DNA from: [Pantoea] beijingensis
GTDB taxonomy: Bacteria > Pseudomonadota > Gammaproteobacteria > Enterobacterales > Enterobacteriaceae
Reading direction: 5' to 3'
NCBI RefSeq assembly: GCF_022647505.1
Contig: NZ_CP071409.1
Coordinates: 1,240,001-1,304,000 of the forward strand
Length of the DNA: 64,000 nt
The position numbers were made by a program, and so were the translations under genes. How positions within the stretch are numbered: position 1 is the stretch's first letter; each line of letters starts with the position of its first letter. Of the stretch, positions 9,182 through 20,224 are shown in pieces. The notes beneath the pieces are model-generated. The model saw only the letters and a list, made by a program, of their open reading frames with translations. It did not search any database and was not told the DNA's origin.

Positions 9182-9964
9182 TTATGCATTATTATTGCTT
9201 ACCGGACTCACGGTTTTCTGTGGTGTGCGATAGCGGTCGACCCACATCGCTGTTGCGCCGCAAACCGCCACCGGCATGATGGCCAGGTTAAAAATAGGAA
9301 TCATGGTAAACAGGCTCACCAGTGCACCGAACTGCAAATTGTCGGCTTTGTGCTGTCGTAGTGCATGGCGCATTTGCTGAAAACTTACTTTGTGGTTATC
9401 AAACGGATAATCGCAATACTGAATGGATAACATCCATGCGCTGAACAGAAACCACAGCACGGGGGCGACCGTTTGCCCAAAACCGGGAATAAAATAGAGT
9501 AGCAACAGGCCAATCGCGCGTGGAAGGTACCAGGCCAGTTTTTGCCATTCACGCTTCATGATGCGTGGAATATCTTTCAGTATGCCAACCCAGCCACTAT
9601 CCGGTAAGGGGACACCGGTCAGCCTGGCTTCCAATTGTTCTGCCAGCAGACCGCAGAAGGGAGCGGCTATCCAGTTGGCAAGGGTGGAGAATAAATAGCT
9701 GAACACCAGGATAATGGAGATTATCGTCAGTGGCCATAGCAGATAGCTGAGCCACTGTAACCAGCCAGGAATGTGGGACATTAATGCGGGGATCCAGTTA
9801 CCCAGTCGATTAAATAGCCAGATGAACGCGCCTCCCATCAACAGAATGTTTACCAGCAGCGGCAAAATAACAAAACGTCTGATGCCCGGCAGGCGGATCA
9901 GTTTCCATCCCTGGCTGAAATAGTGGATACCATTATATGAAGGAACTTTTTTATCAATCGCCAT
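9182..9964 (-). CDS. cysZ: Sulfate transporter CysZ
   Basis: This inner-membrane protein imports sulfate for cysteine synthesis. The 260 residues compare with 253 in E. coli. Conserved runs include [34 protein letters not shown] and [11 protein letters not shown]. Several long hydrophobic segments are visible, at about 28-52, 70-95, 145-170 and 205-235. The ATG at 9964 follows an AAAGGAGAAAA site. It sits upstream of cysK, as in E. coli, and is divergent from zipA. Confidence 0.96.
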   Translation of the reverse strand: MAIDKKVPSYNGIHYFSQGWKLIRLPGIRRFVILPLLVNILLMGGAFIWLFNRLGNWIPALMSHIPGWLQWLSYLLWPLTIISIILVFSYLFSTLANWIAAPFCGLLAEQLEARLTGVPLPDSGWVGILKDIPRIMKREWQKLAWYLPRAIGLLLLYFIPGFGQTVAPVLWFLFSAWMLSIQYCDYPFDNHKVSFQQMRHALRQHKADNLQFGALVSLFTMIPIFNLAIMPVAVCGATAMWVDRYRTPQKTVSPVSNNNA

Positions 9965-10182
9965 GTACAGCTTTTCTCCTTTAGGGGGCTTTCAACGCTA
10001 TCATAACGCAGCTTTTTCCTCTGACTAACGTCCGGTTGGTTGAAAAAACAGCAAAAAACCGTGCTGGTGCTATCTAATTTGTCAGAAAATACTGCACAGA
10101 CTTGCACTTGTGTACTTGGGCAAATACAGTTAGAGGATAAAGTTTGCCGCGGTGGCAAGGTATTGGAACAACAGAGAATACA

Positions 10183-11136
10183 ATGATGCAGGATTTGCGT
10201 CTGATATTAATCGTTGTTGGCGCGATCGCCATAATAGCGCTTCTTCTTCACGGCCTGTGGACTAGCCGTAAAGAGCGTTCATCCGTTTTTCGCGATCGCC
10301 CGCACAAGCGTTTAAAGCAGGATAGAGAAGATAACCCAGCCGATGCAGATGAAGGCGTCGGCGAAGTGCGTGTGCGTCGTTCACCGGCGCAGCATAATGA
10401 GCCTTCATTAGGCGGTTTCGATGCTGCGGATGAGGATGACGAACCGTTAAGGCAGCCTGTGCCACGGAAGCCGTCTGAGCCGGCACGTCGCGTTGAGCCT
10501 GTCGAAGCTCCGTCAGATCCGGATCCTTTGCTGGATGGTGAGCCCGTGTATGTGGATGAGGTTAAACAGCCTGAACCCGCCGTGCCCGCGCGCCAGCCGC
10601 ATACGCAGCAGGTTAAAACGGAACCACAATTCGATCCGCTGCTGGATGAAGATGATGAGCCAGAGGATGAACCTCAACCAGAGCCTGTTGTTACAGAGAA
10701 GCCGAAAGAGCGCAGTAAAGAGACTGTTTTAGTGCTGCATGTCTCGGCCCATGCTGGTGGCAGCATCAAAGGTGACGCGCTGCTTCAGGGAGTATTGCAG
10801 GCGGGCTTTCAGTTTGGTGAGATGAATATTTTCCATCGCCATTTGAATCCTGCGGGCAGCGGTCCGGTGCTCTTCAGTTTGGCAAATATGGTCAAGCCAG
10901 GATCGTTTAACCCTGATGACATGGCTGATTTCTCAACGCCTGGGGTCTCTATTTTCATGATGGTGCCTTCCTATGGCGATGCACATCAAAACTTTAAGCT
11001 GATGCTACAATCAGCACAGCGTATTGCTGATGATGTTGGTGGCGTGGTGCTGGATGATGAGCGTCGTATGATGACGCCGCAAAAGCTGGAAATGTATAAA
11101 GCGCGTATTCGCGATGTGATTGACGCCAATGCGTAA
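10183..11136 (+). CDS. zipA: Cell division protein ZipA
   Basis: ZipA tethers FtsZ filaments to the inner membrane at the septum. The ATG at 10183 gives 317 residues starting [20 protein letters not shown], the N-terminal membrane anchor. A charged segment ([16 protein letters not shown]) and a long acidic, Pro-rich linker (about 45-180) follow. The linker has repeats of the type DPLLD and is more acidic and less Gln-rich than in E. coli. The C-terminal FtsZ-binding domain (about 190-317) contains [21 protein letters not shown] frame extension upstream of 10183 is not supported by a ribosome site. Confidence 0.95.
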   Translation: MMQDLRLILIVVGAIAIIALLLHGLWTSRKERSSVFRDRPHKRLKQDREDNPADADEGVGEVRVRRSPAQHNEPSLGGFDAADEDDEPLRQPVPRKPSEPARRVEPVEAPSDPDPLLDGEPVYVDEVKQPEPAVPARQPHTQQVKTEPQFDPLLDEDDEPEDEPQPEPVVTEKPKERSKETVLVLHVSAHAGGSIKGDALLQGVLQAGFQFGEMNIFHRHLNPAGSGPVLFSLANMVKPGSFNPDDMADFSTPGVSIFMMVPSYGDAHQNFKLMLQSAQRIADDVGGVVLDDERRMMTPQKLEMYKARIRDVIDANA

Positions 11137-11183
11137 GGGATTTACCCGATAACGAATCTGGCTAACCGACTCTACTTTCCTGA

Positions 11184-11208
11184 AACCCCCGCTTGTCGGG
11201 GGTTTTTT
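11184..11208 (+). terminator. zipA terminator
   Basis: Stem CCCCCG/CGGGGG (11186-11191 with 11197-11202), followed by a run of six Ts, lies between zipA and ligA. ligA starts 18 bases later, so some ligA transcription may depend on readthrough. Confidence 0.85.
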
Positions 11209-11216
11209 ATCTTTGA

Positions 11217-13244
<2,028 letters not shown>

Positions 13245-13245
13245 A

Positions 13246-13464
13246 ATGGAAAAAGAGAACTTGATTGAGATCGCCAATACCGTCATGCCCTTTGGCAAAT
13301 ACCAGGGGCGTCGCCTGATTGACCTGCCCGAACCCTATTTATTGTGGTTCGCCCGGAAAGATGAATTTCCTGCCGGTCATTTGGGAGAGCTGATGGCGAT
13401 CACGCTGGCGATCAAGATCGAAGGACTTGAAGGATTAGTTAAACCGTTAAAACGCAATCCGTGA
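13246..13464 (+). CDS. ypeB: Conserved small protein YpeB (DUF3820)
   Basis: This is a 72-residue soluble protein with the family core TVMPFGKYQGRRLIDLPEPYLLWFARK, followed by an acidic and hydrophobic helix. It starts one base after the ligA stop, an arrangement conserved in Enterobacterales. DUF3820 resembles a domain found near exonucleases and putative quorum-sensing regulators. The role is not established. The length matches E. coli YpeB. Confidence 0.9.
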   Translation: MEKENLIEIANTVMPFGKYQGRRLIDLPEPYLLWFARKDEFPAGHLGELMAITLAIKIEGLEGLVKPLKRNP

Positions 13465-13484
13465 CGGCTCGCTTGCGCGAGCCG
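13465..13484. terminator. Terminator between ypeB and yfeH
   Basis: Stem CGGCTCGC/GCGAGCCG with loop TTGC lies between the convergent ends of ypeB and yfeH. It has an AT-rich right flank. Confidence 0.7.
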
Positions 13485-13490
13485 CATTAA

Positions 13491-14516
13491 TTATTTCTGT
13501 GGCTGAACTGCGGTTTTATCTTTGTGTACAGTGCTGTTGAGTGCTGTCGCCGCCGCTTCGCCTTTTTTCTTGTAACGTTGGGCGATAACAGAACAAATCA
13601 TCAACTGTACCTGGTGGAAGATCATTAATGGCAGGACAATAATCCCTACTGCGGAGGCAGGAAACAGAATATTTGCCATCGGTACGCCATTTGCCAGGCT
13701 CTTTTTCGAGCCACAAAACAGGATGGTAATTTCATCAGCCCGGTTAAAGCCAAATAAGCGCGCGGCTAGCACATTAATCAGTAACACCAGCAGTACCAGC
13801 GCGATGCTCACTACCACGATAAACAGCAGCGTACCCCCACCAACCCGGTGCCAGATACCGTTGACCACCGCTTCGCTAAATGCGGAGTAGACTACGAGCA
13901 GAATCGATGCCTGATCGGTTTTGCCAATTAATCCACGATGTTTCTCGACCCAGGTACCGATCCAGCGGCGAGAAAGATGCCCTAACACGAAAGGCAGCAG
14001 TAGCTGCAACATGATACTGCCGATTTGCTCAAGGTTGCTGCTGGCACCATTACTGTCCACATGCATTAGCAGGCTAACTAACAGCGGGGAGATAAAAACG
14101 CCTAGCAGACTGGATGCCGAGGCGCTGCATATGGCAGCAGCAACGTTACCGCCAGCCAGTGAAGTCAGCGCGATAGCGGATTGAACAGTTGCAGGCAGGA
14201 TGCAGAGATACATAAAGCCGGTATAAATATCGGCACCGATATCAATCGGGTGCCACCAGACTAATAGCATGCCTATCGCGGGAAAAATCACGAAGGTGCT
14301 GCACATTACCCATAGATGCAAACGCCAGTGGCTGCTGCCTGCGATGATTTTTTCCCGTGAGAGTTTGGCACCGTGCATAAAAAACAATAATGCGATAGCG
14401 GCGGTCGTTAGCCAGTGAAAGAAAACCACAAAATCCCCGCGAGCCGGAATAAAACTGGCCAGCAGCACGGTGATAATCAGTTTCAACATCAGTGGATCAA
14501 TGCGGAAAATACCCAT
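13491..14516 (-). CDS. yfeH: Bile acid:sodium symporter family protein YfeH
   Basis: This is a 341-residue membrane protein with about nine or ten hydrophobic segments, including the opening MLKLIITVLLASFIPARGDF and the conserved FCGSKKSLANGVPMA and TSLAGGN stretches of the SBF-like family. Such proteins use sodium to import organic anions. The substrate of YfeH is unknown. The polar tail of about 30 residues is rich in Lys and Ala. It is divergent from a LysR regulator (yfeR), the same pairing as in E. coli and Salmonella. Confidence 0.88.
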   Translation of the reverse strand: MGIFRIDPLMLKLIITVLLASFIPARGDFVVFFHWLTTAAIALLFFMHGAKLSREKIIAGSSHWRLHLWVMCSTFVIFPAIGMLLVWWHPIDIGADIYTGFMYLCILPATVQSAIALTSLAGGNVAAAICSASASSLLGVFISPLLVSLLMHVDSNGASSNLEQIGSIMLQLLLPFVLGHLSRRWIGTWVEKHRGLIGKTDQASILLVVYSAFSEAVVNGIWHRVGGGTLLFIVVVSIALVLLVLLINVLAARLFGFNRADEITILFCGSKKSLANGVPMANILFPASAVGIIVLPLMIFHQVQLMICSVIAQRYKKKGEAAATALNSTVHKDKTAVQPQK

Positions 14517-14613
14517 TAGGTTAATGCCTGGTTAAATAAATCATTGAGATATTGTGCGCTGCTTGGGTTTAGAAATAAAATTGATTTATTGAATTTATAT
14601 ATGAGTAAAATCG

Positions 14614-15534
14614 ATGAATTATACTATCCGTCAACTTCGCGTGTTTGTAGCAGTGGCCCAACAGGGAAGTTTTAGCCATGCTGGTCAGGTGATTGGGCTG
14701 AGCCAGTCAGCAGTCAGCCACAGCATTAAAGAACTGGAAGCGGAAATGGGGATCCGCTTGTTGGACCGCACCACCCGGGAAGTATTACTCACGGAAGCCG
14801 GACAGCAGTTGGCTACGAGGCTGGAACGGTTGCTGGAGGAATTAAATACCACGTTGTTAGATGTGCGAAGTTACGGCCAGCAGCGCAGCGGAACCGTACG
14901 GATAGCGGCCAGCCAGACCATTTCTGCGCATTTGATGCCACAATGCCTCGCGGCCAGCCAACAGCGTTATCCTGATATTAAGGTTGTGCTGCGTGACCGT
15001 CCTCAGCAGTGGGTGTTACAGAGCGTTCGAAATGCAGAAGTGGATTTTGGCATCGTTATCGGACCGCTGCAGTCTTCTGATTTTGAGTATCAGCCGATTT
15101 TGGATGAGCCATTTTTGCTATTGTGTCGTCAGGATGATGTGTTGGCTAAGGTCTCTGATATGCATTGGCAGATGCTGGAGGGACGTACGATGGTCCTGCA
15201 GGATTATGCGTCGGGCAGTCGGGTGCTGATTGACGACGCGCTGCGTACTCAAAAGGTTGGGGTGGATATTGTGCAGGAAATTGGTCATCCAGCCACGCTC
15301 TTTCCGATGGTGGAAGCGGGTATTGGCATCAGCATTTTACCTGCGTTGGCATTGCCTTTACCTGAAGGGCGACCTTTGATGGTGAGGCGTATCCTGCCGG
15401 AAATTAATCGTACTTTGATGCTAATCAGACGGAAAAATCGTTCTCTTTCGCCAGCCGCTGAGGCTATCTGGCAGGAAGTGCAACAGCAAGGGATGTTGCT
15501 GACTCAGCAAAGGGAGAGTCAGCCGGAGTTTTAG
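14614..15534 (+). CDS. yfeR: LysR-type regulator YfeR
   Basis: This is a 306-residue LysR protein: winged helix-turn-helix at the N-terminus ([20 protein letters not shown], then [17 protein letters not shown]), a linker, and a substrate-binding domain from about residue 90. It is divergent from yfeH over a 97-base AT-rich gap where it presumably binds. In Salmonella YfeR responds to osmolarity and controls yfeH. That is family knowledge and is not shown here. Confidence 0.88.
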   Translation: MNYTIRQLRVFVAVAQQGSFSHAGQVIGLSQSAVSHSIKELEAEMGIRLLDRTTREVLLTEAGQQLATRLERLLEELNTTLLDVRSYGQQRSGTVRIAASQTISAHLMPQCLAASQQRYPDIKVVLRDRPQQWVLQSVRNAEVDFGIVIGPLQSSDFEYQPILDEPFLLLCRQDDVLAKVSDMHWQMLEGRTMVLQDYASGSRVLIDDALRTQKVGVDIVQEIGHPATLFPMVEAGIGISILPALALPLPEGRPLMVRRILPEINRTLMLIRRKNRSLSPAAEAIWQEVQQQGMLLTQQRESQPEF

Positions 15535-15771
15535 GGCCGGGGCGACTGCGTGCCCCTTGTTGTTCACCTGCGAAAGTAGAATAAGCCGCCATTCTGCTGG
15601 CGAGCGAATATACCCGTCATACTTCAGGCTGCCTCTGCGTTGGCTTGCCTCGCTTATCCCGGTCACTTACTTCAGTAAGCTCCCGAGAATCTGCTGCGTC
15701 GCCGTCTTGATGCAACCCGAATTATTTAGGGTATAAATGCACTTAACCTGAGGCAGCCAGGCCGCTGCATC
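15534..15771. repeat. Dispersed repeat (third copy) interrupted by an ERIC element
   Basis: The flanks match the repeat copies at 314-404 and 423-523. The left part runs to GGCGAGCGAA at about 15608, and the right part resumes at AATGCACTTAACCTG at 15736. Between them is a complete ERIC sequence. The uninterrupted junction is seen in the copy at 371-390. Confidence 0.75.
15609..15735. repeat. ERIC element, full length
   Basis: This is a 127-base enterobacterial repetitive intergenic consensus. It begins TATACCCGTCATACTTCAGG, has the central ACTTACTTCAGTAAGCTC hairpin, and ends ATTATTTAGGGTATA. The TA at each edge is the expected target dinucleotide. It is nested inside another repeat. Confidence 0.92.
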
Positions 15772-15797
15772 CACCACAGCTACGACACCTGACGCAA

Positions 15798-15854
15798 GAA
15801 ACGAAAAAAGCACCCAGTGGGTGCTTTTTCTGAATTTAGTGGGTCGTGCAGGAT
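15798..15854 (-). repeat. Duplicate of the tRNA-Lys 3' end and terminator
   Basis: These 57 bases match 15974-16030 at 56 positions, in the same orientation and 176 bases away. Both copies hold a hairpin AAAAGCACCCAGTGGGTGCTTTT and the last bases of a tRNA-Lys acceptor. The only change hits the CCA end (CCA in the real gene, CTA here). Confidence 0.9.
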
Positions 15855-15973
15855 GACCTTCGCCTCATTCTGAGGCTCGCCCTTCGGGTGATGCTAAAGC
15901 ATCAGGCAAAATCGCTGCGCAATTTTGTCGACCTGCTGCAGGTTCGAACCCTGCACGGTTTACTTTTGTGTCT
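15855..15973. other. Highly structured spacer between the two tRNA-Lys ends
   Basis: Five small hairpins stand in a row: GCCTCATTCTGAGGC, GCCCTTCGGGT, GATGCTAAAGCATC, CAAAATCGCTGCGCAATTTTG with some mispairing, and TGCAGGTTCGAACCCTGCA. The last resembles a tRNA T-arm in plus orientation. No open reading frame is credible. It could be tRNA-derived debris or a structured spacer RNA. Confidence 0.6.
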
Positions 15974-15977
15974 GAAA

Positions 15978-16010
15978 CGAAAAAAGCACCCAGTGGGTGC
16001 TTTTTCTGAA
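15978..16010 (-). terminator. Terminator of the Val-Lys tRNA operon
   Basis: Stem AAAGCACCCA/TGGGTGCTTT, followed on the minus strand by a T-run, ends transcription just after tRNA-Lys. A second identical copy lies at about 15803-15834. Confidence 0.85.
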
Positions 16011-16012
16011 TT

Positions 16013-16088
16013 TGGTGGGTCGTGCAGGATTCGAACCTGCGACCAATTGATTAAAAGTCAACTGCTCTACCAACTGAGCTAACGACCC
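16013..16088 (-). tRNA. tRNA-Lys (anticodon TTT)
   Basis: The 76-base cloverleaf on the minus strand starts GGGTCGTTAGCTCAG. It has the anticodon arm GTTGACTTTTAATCAAT, a T-arm GCAGGTTCGAATCCTGC, and an encoded CCA. It is the last of a Val-Val-Val-Lys operon next to gltX, the arrangement of valU-valX-valY-lysV in E. coli. Confidence 0.97.
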
Positions 16089-16092
16089 GGAA

Positions 16093-16168
16093 TGGTGGGT
16101 GATGACGGGCTCGAACCGCCGACCCCCTCCGTGTAAAGGAGATGCTCTACCAACTGAGCTAATCACCC
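16093..16168 (-). tRNA. tRNA-Val (anticodon TAC)
   Basis: The 76-base cloverleaf starts GGGTGATTAGCTCAG, has anticodon arm CTCCTTTACACGGAG and an encoded CCA. It is the third of three nearly identical tRNA-Val genes on this strand, four bases before tRNA-Lys. Confidence 0.97.
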
Positions 16169-16197
16169 ATCCCGGTACAACAAAACACGCTAAGAAA

Positions 16198-16273
16198 TGG
16201 TGGGCGATGACGGGCTCGAACCGCCGACCCCCTCCGTGTAAAGGAGATGCTCTACCAACTGAGCTAATCGCCC
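16198..16273 (-). tRNA. tRNA-Val (anticodon TAC), variant acceptor pair
   Basis: The body is identical to its neighbours except that the acceptor reads GGGCGAT and pairs with ATCGCCC. This compensatory A-to-G and T-to-C pair change shows the gene is under selection to fold. The anticodon is TAC. Confidence 0.97.
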
Positions 16274-16316
16274 ATTTCTCAAACTGCATGTTTACACTGC
16301 GAAGCCATCATAAATA

Positions 16317-16392
16317 TGGTGGGTGATGACGGGCTCGAACCGCCGACCCCCTCCGTGTAAAGGAGATGCTCTACCAACTGAGCTAATCACCC
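16317..16392 (-). tRNA. tRNA-Val (anticodon TAC), first of the operon
   Basis: The 76-base cloverleaf is the same as the copy at 16093-16168. It is nearest to the operon promoter at 16410-16437. Confidence 0.97.
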
Positions 16393-16409
16393 CCGCTGTG
16401 TGGAGTCGC

Positions 16410-16437
16410 ATTATAGGGATCCTTCGAAGTGAGTCAA
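16410..16437 (-). promoter_or_regulatory. Promoter of the Val-Lys tRNA operon
   Basis: On the minus strand TTGACT and TATAAT are separated by 16 bases, with a GC-rich discriminator GCGACTCC after the -10 box, as in stringently controlled stable RNA promoters. It lies about 18 bases before the first tRNA. Confidence 0.88.
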
Positions 16438-16649
16438 CGCTTTTTAAAACGAAAATGATCGTTCGTCTTAAATTTAGTCAGGATGTTGTCGTTTTAGGCA
16501 AAACCTCTGTTTTATTACGCGATATTCAGGTAAATCCTGCTGACGTCCAGGGTAATGGCGTTGAGGAATCGGCATCAGATGATAGAATAAGCGCACTTTT
16601 CGTGTCTGCTGGCATTTGCCAGAGCATCTGCGTAATAAGGCCTTGTTTA

Positions 16650-18065
16650 ATGAAAATCAAAACCCGCTTCGCTCCAAGTCCAACCGGCTACCTGCATGTT
16701 GGCGGTGCTCGCACCGCGCTCTATTCATGGCTATTTGCCCGCAATCATGGTGGTGAATTTGTCCTGCGTATTGAAGATACCGATTTGGAGCGTTCCACTC
16801 AGCAAGCGATTGACGCCATTATGGATGGTATGAACTGGCTGAGCCTGGACTGGGATGAAGGCCCCTATTATCAGACCAAACGTTTTGATCGCTATAACGC
16901 CGTTATCGACGAGATGTTAGAGGCAGGAAGCGCATATAAGTGCTACTGCTCTAAGGAGCGTCTGGAAAAACTCCGTGAAACCCAGATGGAAAACGGTGAA
17001 AAGCCGCGCTATGACGGCCACTGCCGCGATAGTCATGCACACCATGCTGCTGATGAACCATTTGTGGTGCGTTTTCGGAACCCGCAGGAAGGCTCTGTCA
17101 TTTTTGACGACCAGATCCGTGGGCCGATCGAATTCAGCAATCAGGAGCTGGATGATTTGATCATTCGCCGTACCGATGGTTCACCAACCTATAACTTCTG
17201 TGTGGTAATTGACGACTGGGATATGCAAATTACCCATGTCATCCGCGGTGAGGATCACATTAACAATACGCCGCGCCAAATTAATATCCTTAAAGCGATT
17301 GGCGCTGACGTGCCGGTATATGCGCACGTTTCCATGATTTTAGGGGACGATGGGAAGAAACTGTCTAAACGGCATGGCGCGGTTGGCGTTATGCAGTATC
17401 GTGATGATGGTTATTTGCCGGAGGCGTTACTCAACTATTTGGTGCGTCTGGGCTGGTCGCATGGCGATCAGGAAGTCTTCAGTATTGACGAGATGAAAAA
17501 GCTGTTCGATCTGGATGCGGTCAGCAAATCAGCTAGCGCATTCAATACTGAGAAGCTGCAATGGCTTAATCACCATTACATTAATTCACTGGCGCCTGAA
17601 TATGTTGCAACGCATCTGCAGTGGCATATTGAGCAGGAAAAAATTGATACGCGTACCGGGCCAGAGCTGGCGCAGCTGGTAAAATTGCTGGGTGAACGTT
17701 GTAAAACTCTGAAAGAAATGGCTGCGTCATGTCGCTATTTTTACGAAGATTTTGACGAATTTGATGCCGATGCAGCGAAGAAACACCTGCGTCCGGTTGC
17801 GCGTCAGCCACTGGAAGTGGTGCGTGATAAATTAGCTGCAATTGGTGACTGGACCGCAGAAAACGTCCACACGGCAATTCAGTCTGCGGCTGATGAATTG
17901 GAGGTGGGGATGGGGAAAGTAGGAATGCCCCTGCGTGTTGCGGTAACGGGAGCGGGTCAGTCCCCGGGGCTGGATGTCACCGTTCAGGCGATTGGACAAG
18001 CACGTTCCGTTGCTCGAATTGAGAAGGCGCTGAGCTTTATTGCTGAGCGCGAAGCGCAAGTTTAA
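16650..18065 (+). CDS. gltX: Glutamyl-tRNA synthetase
   Basis: GltX charges tRNA-Glu with glutamate. The ATG at 16650 gives 471 residues, as in E. coli, starting [20 protein letters not shown], which holds the HIGH-type signature. The KMSKS-type loop is KLSKRHG near residue 237. Zinc ligands are in CYCSKERLE and CRDSHAHH. The open frame reaches back through a tRNA gene and is not coding there. It is divergent from the Val-Lys tRNA operon and followed by a terminator at 18081-18106. Confidence 0.98.
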   Translation: MKIKTRFAPSPTGYLHVGGARTALYSWLFARNHGGEFVLRIEDTDLERSTQQAIDAIMDGMNWLSLDWDEGPYYQTKRFDRYNAVIDEMLEAGSAYKCYCSKERLEKLRETQMENGEKPRYDGHCRDSHAHHAADEPFVVRFRNPQEGSVIFDDQIRGPIEFSNQELDDLIIRRTDGSPTYNFCVVIDDWDMQITHVIRGEDHINNTPRQINILKAIGADVPVYAHVSMILGDDGKKLSKRHGAVGVMQYRDDGYLPEALLNYLVRLGWSHGDQEVFSIDEMKKLFDLDAVSKSASAFNTEKLQWLNHHYINSLAPEYVATHLQWHIEQEKIDTRTGPELAQLVKLLGERCKTLKEMAASCRYFYEDFDEFDADAAKKHLRPVARQPLEVVRDKLAAIGDWTAENVHTAIQSAADELEVGMGKVGMPLRVAVTGAGQSPGLDVTVQAIGQARSVARIEKALSFIAEREAQV

Positions 18066-18080
18066 GCTGATACCTAAACA

Positions 18081-18108
18081 AACCGGAAACGATACGCTTC
18101 CGGTTTAT
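18081..18108. terminator. gltX/yfeC terminator
   Basis: Stem AACCGGAA/TTCCGGTT (18081-18088 with 18098-18105), followed by TTATT, lies between the convergent ends of gltX and yfeC. Confidence 0.75.
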
Positions 18109-18113
18109 TCTCT

Positions 18114-18467
18114 TTACTCGTTGCCGATATCCAGCCGGGTAAGTAATCCCTGAATCCCTTCGCGCACTAATAACGTGACAAGTTTATCCTGTTCTTGCGG
18201 CGTCATCTGCTGAATAGCGTTGAGCAATAAGTTGGGGAGGGGATTACTGTTAACCAAATAAGAGGCAGAGGGTTCCGCAGCCTGACAAGTCGATTTCAGA
18301 AAATCTTTAACGCGCTCATCAATATGCACCATGCGTGCTTTCCCGCCTTGTACACCTGGCTTTGGCACCGTGGTCCAGTTCTCACGTTTAATCCATTTAT
18401 TGATTGTCTGGCGAGTATAGCCAGTAGCCTGTGCCATCTCTTCCGGGGTTAGCCATTCCTTTTTCAC
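18114..18467 (-). CDS. yfeC: YfeC-like DNA-binding protein
   Basis: This 117-residue protein has an N-terminal winged helix of the Mu-repressor type (WLTPEEMAQATGYTRQTINKW), then PKPGVQGGKAR, a variable middle part, and a C-terminal helical segment ending REGIQGLLTRLDI. The start is a GTG at 18467. The neighbours gltX and the tRNA-Ala pair match E. coli yfeC. The targets are unknown. The middle region is more Ser- and Asn-rich than I recall for E. coli. Confidence 0.85.
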   Translation of the reverse strand: MKKEWLTPEEMAQATGYTRQTINKWIKRENWTTVPKPGVQGGKARMVHIDERVKDFLKSTCQAAEPSASYLVNSNPLPNLLLNAIQQMTPQEQDKLVTLLVREGIQGLLTRLDIGNE

Positions 18468-18662
18468 GTTTCAATCCCTGTAACGAATGTATTAGTAGAA
18501 CATCTTACAATAATTCGCTACAGGAATAACTAATCTGAGGCCGATCGATAATCGTAACGTAACTATTTTTTTGTATCCGCAATGTAACGACGTCGTTTTT
18601 TTATCAATCCCATCATCATTGCCGTCTTTTTCAGCGATTGACCACAGAAAACTAATTTGCCG

Positions 18663-18691
18663 TTGACACCCTTATGTTGGTTTCATATTAT
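18663..18691 (+). promoter_or_regulatory. Promoter of the tRNA-Ala pair
   Basis: A consensus TTGACA, a 17-base spacer and TATTAT are followed by the GC-rich discriminator GCCGTCC. This is typical of growth-rate-regulated tRNA promoters. The first tRNA-Ala begins 33 bases downstream. Confidence 0.9.
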
Positions 18692-18724
18692 GCCGTCCGT
18701 CGAGTAGACAAGGTTTTTCAGTTT

Positions 18725-18800
<76 letters not shown>

Positions 18801-18845
18801 AATCTTCACCAGGAGATTTGGTACTGAAAAATGCAGTTCTGTAGT

Positions 18846-18921
<76 letters not shown>

Positions 18922-19158
18922 ATCATCTTTAGCATCAATTGATGTCCTTCATTAATCCGATTTCCCCGAATACCCTGTTAGCTTATCGCCTTACATTATA
19001 GATTCAATTGCAGTGAAATATTTTTCCCGTCAACTGTATACCGCAGTACGCCTTTCTGGCATAAGGTCTTCACGTATCGCAGAGTAATGTATCGGCGCTA
19101 GCGTGCATCTTGCCGTTCTGTTTTATTACCATCGTTATTACACAGGATTAATCCAGGC
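18922..19158. other. Intergenic region before the esterase gene
   Basis: No gene or clear repeat is seen. There is no strong terminator directly after the second tRNA-Ala. A promoter for the downstream esterase must lie here, but no convincing hexamer pair stands out. Confidence 0.5.
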
Positions 19159-20148
19159 ATGAAATTTCTGTCGTTAAAGCCACAGTATCTGTTGTTAATA
19201 TTGTTGTTCTCCAGCACGGGCGGTTATGCACAATCCGGTGTTATCGTGGATAACACCGGGATTGACAAAATCACTGCGGAATATCAGCAAGTGTTCGCTC
19301 AGGGGCATCACAATAAAGCAGGGAAGATCGCTTTTGAAAAAATGATGTCAAAGTGGGAACTGCCGGAAGGTGTCGTTGTACGGGATGCTGATGCGGGTGG
19401 TGTTGCAGGAAAATGGATTTCACCAGCAGAGCCCTCTTTCGTTAAGCGGGAAGTTATTCTTTATTTACATGGCGGTGGTTTTTATCGTGGCTCCAGTAAA
19501 ACGCATCAGGCTCTGGCTGCCACGTTAGCAAGGCAGGCTAACGCAGATGTGTTGCTGATAGATTATCGACTATTACCTCAATATGGCTATCCATCACAAA
19601 TTGATGATGCACGAGCCAGTTATGAATGGCTGTTAAAGCAAGGTTATAAAGCGTCCAATATTGCATTAGCGGGGGATTCTGTTGGTGGAACCCTGGTGCT
19701 AGAGCTGGCGTTACATCTGCGCGATGCAGGGCGTCCTATGCCTTCGGCGCTGGTGGTGATGAGCCCTGTGACCGATCTGACAGCCTCCAGTGAATCAATG
19801 AAGACGAATGCCACACGTGACCCGATACTCAATCGTAGCGAGTTACTTCGGGTCGCTCATGCTTATCTGAAAGGGAGCGACCCTCGCGATCCGGCTGCCT
19901 CACCGTTGTTTGCCGATTTGCACGGTCTTCCCCCGATGTTACTCCAGGTTGGTGATGGAGAAATTTTGTTGGATGATACGCTGCGTATTGCTCAGGCAGC
20001 CACACGAGATGATGTCCAGGTTTCTGTGGAAGTGTGGCCAGGTATGATTCACCAATGGCAACTTTTTCCTGCGGCAATTCCAAACGCCTCCCGCGCATTG
20101 ACTAACAGCGGGCAATTTATTCGTGACCATGTCGGGAAAGGTCGCTAA
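19159..20148 (+). CDS. Exported alpha/beta hydrolase, HSL-type esterase
   Basis: The N-terminus (MKFLSLKPQ, a hydrophobic run, then GGYAQS) is a Sec signal peptide of about 24 residues, so the mature enzyme is periplasmic. The hormone-sensitive-lipase oxyanion motif HGGGF lies near residue 103, the nucleophile elbow GDSVGG near 173, the likely acid in the GDGEILLDD part near 274, and the histidine in GMIHQW near 301. Members cleave short-chain carboxyl esters. Most bacterial relatives are cytosolic, so export is notable. The gene is monocistronic and ends convergently to a LysR gene. The substrate is unknown. Confidence 0.85.
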   Translation: MKFLSLKPQYLLLILLFSSTGGYAQSGVIVDNTGIDKITAEYQQVFAQGHHNKAGKIAFEKMMSKWELPEGVVVRDADAGGVAGKWISPAEPSFVKREVILYLHGGGFYRGSSKTHQALAATLARQANADVLLIDYRLLPQYGYPSQIDDARASYEWLLKQGYKASNIALAGDSVGGTLVLELALHLRDAGRPMPSALVVMSPVTDLTASSESMKTNATRDPILNRSELLRVAHAYLKGSDPRDPAASPLFADLHGLPPMLLQVGDGEILLDDTLRIAQAATRDDVQVSVEVWPGMIHQWQLFPAAIPNASRALTNSGQFIRDHVGKGR

Positions 20149-20224
20149 AACTGGCTGTTACTGGTGATTAGAGTGTCCCCCGGCTACAGACCTGAATGGC
20201 GTCAGGCCGAATGTCGGGGCGACG

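Noticed and set aside
15960-16289. A 109-residue minus-strand frame with two identical [18 protein letters not shown] blocks
   Set aside because: It is a read-through of the tRNA-Lys and tRNA-Val genes. The protein repeat is simply the repeated tRNA sequence.
16093-16392. Three near-identical repeats with spacers, superficially like a CRISPR array
   Set aside because: They are three complete tRNA-Val genes with encoded CCA and correct cloverleafs. Spacers differ in length and there are no cas genes.
16323-16649. N-terminal extension of the gltX frame
   Set aside because: It reads through a tRNA gene and its promoter. The conserved start of the protein is at 16650.
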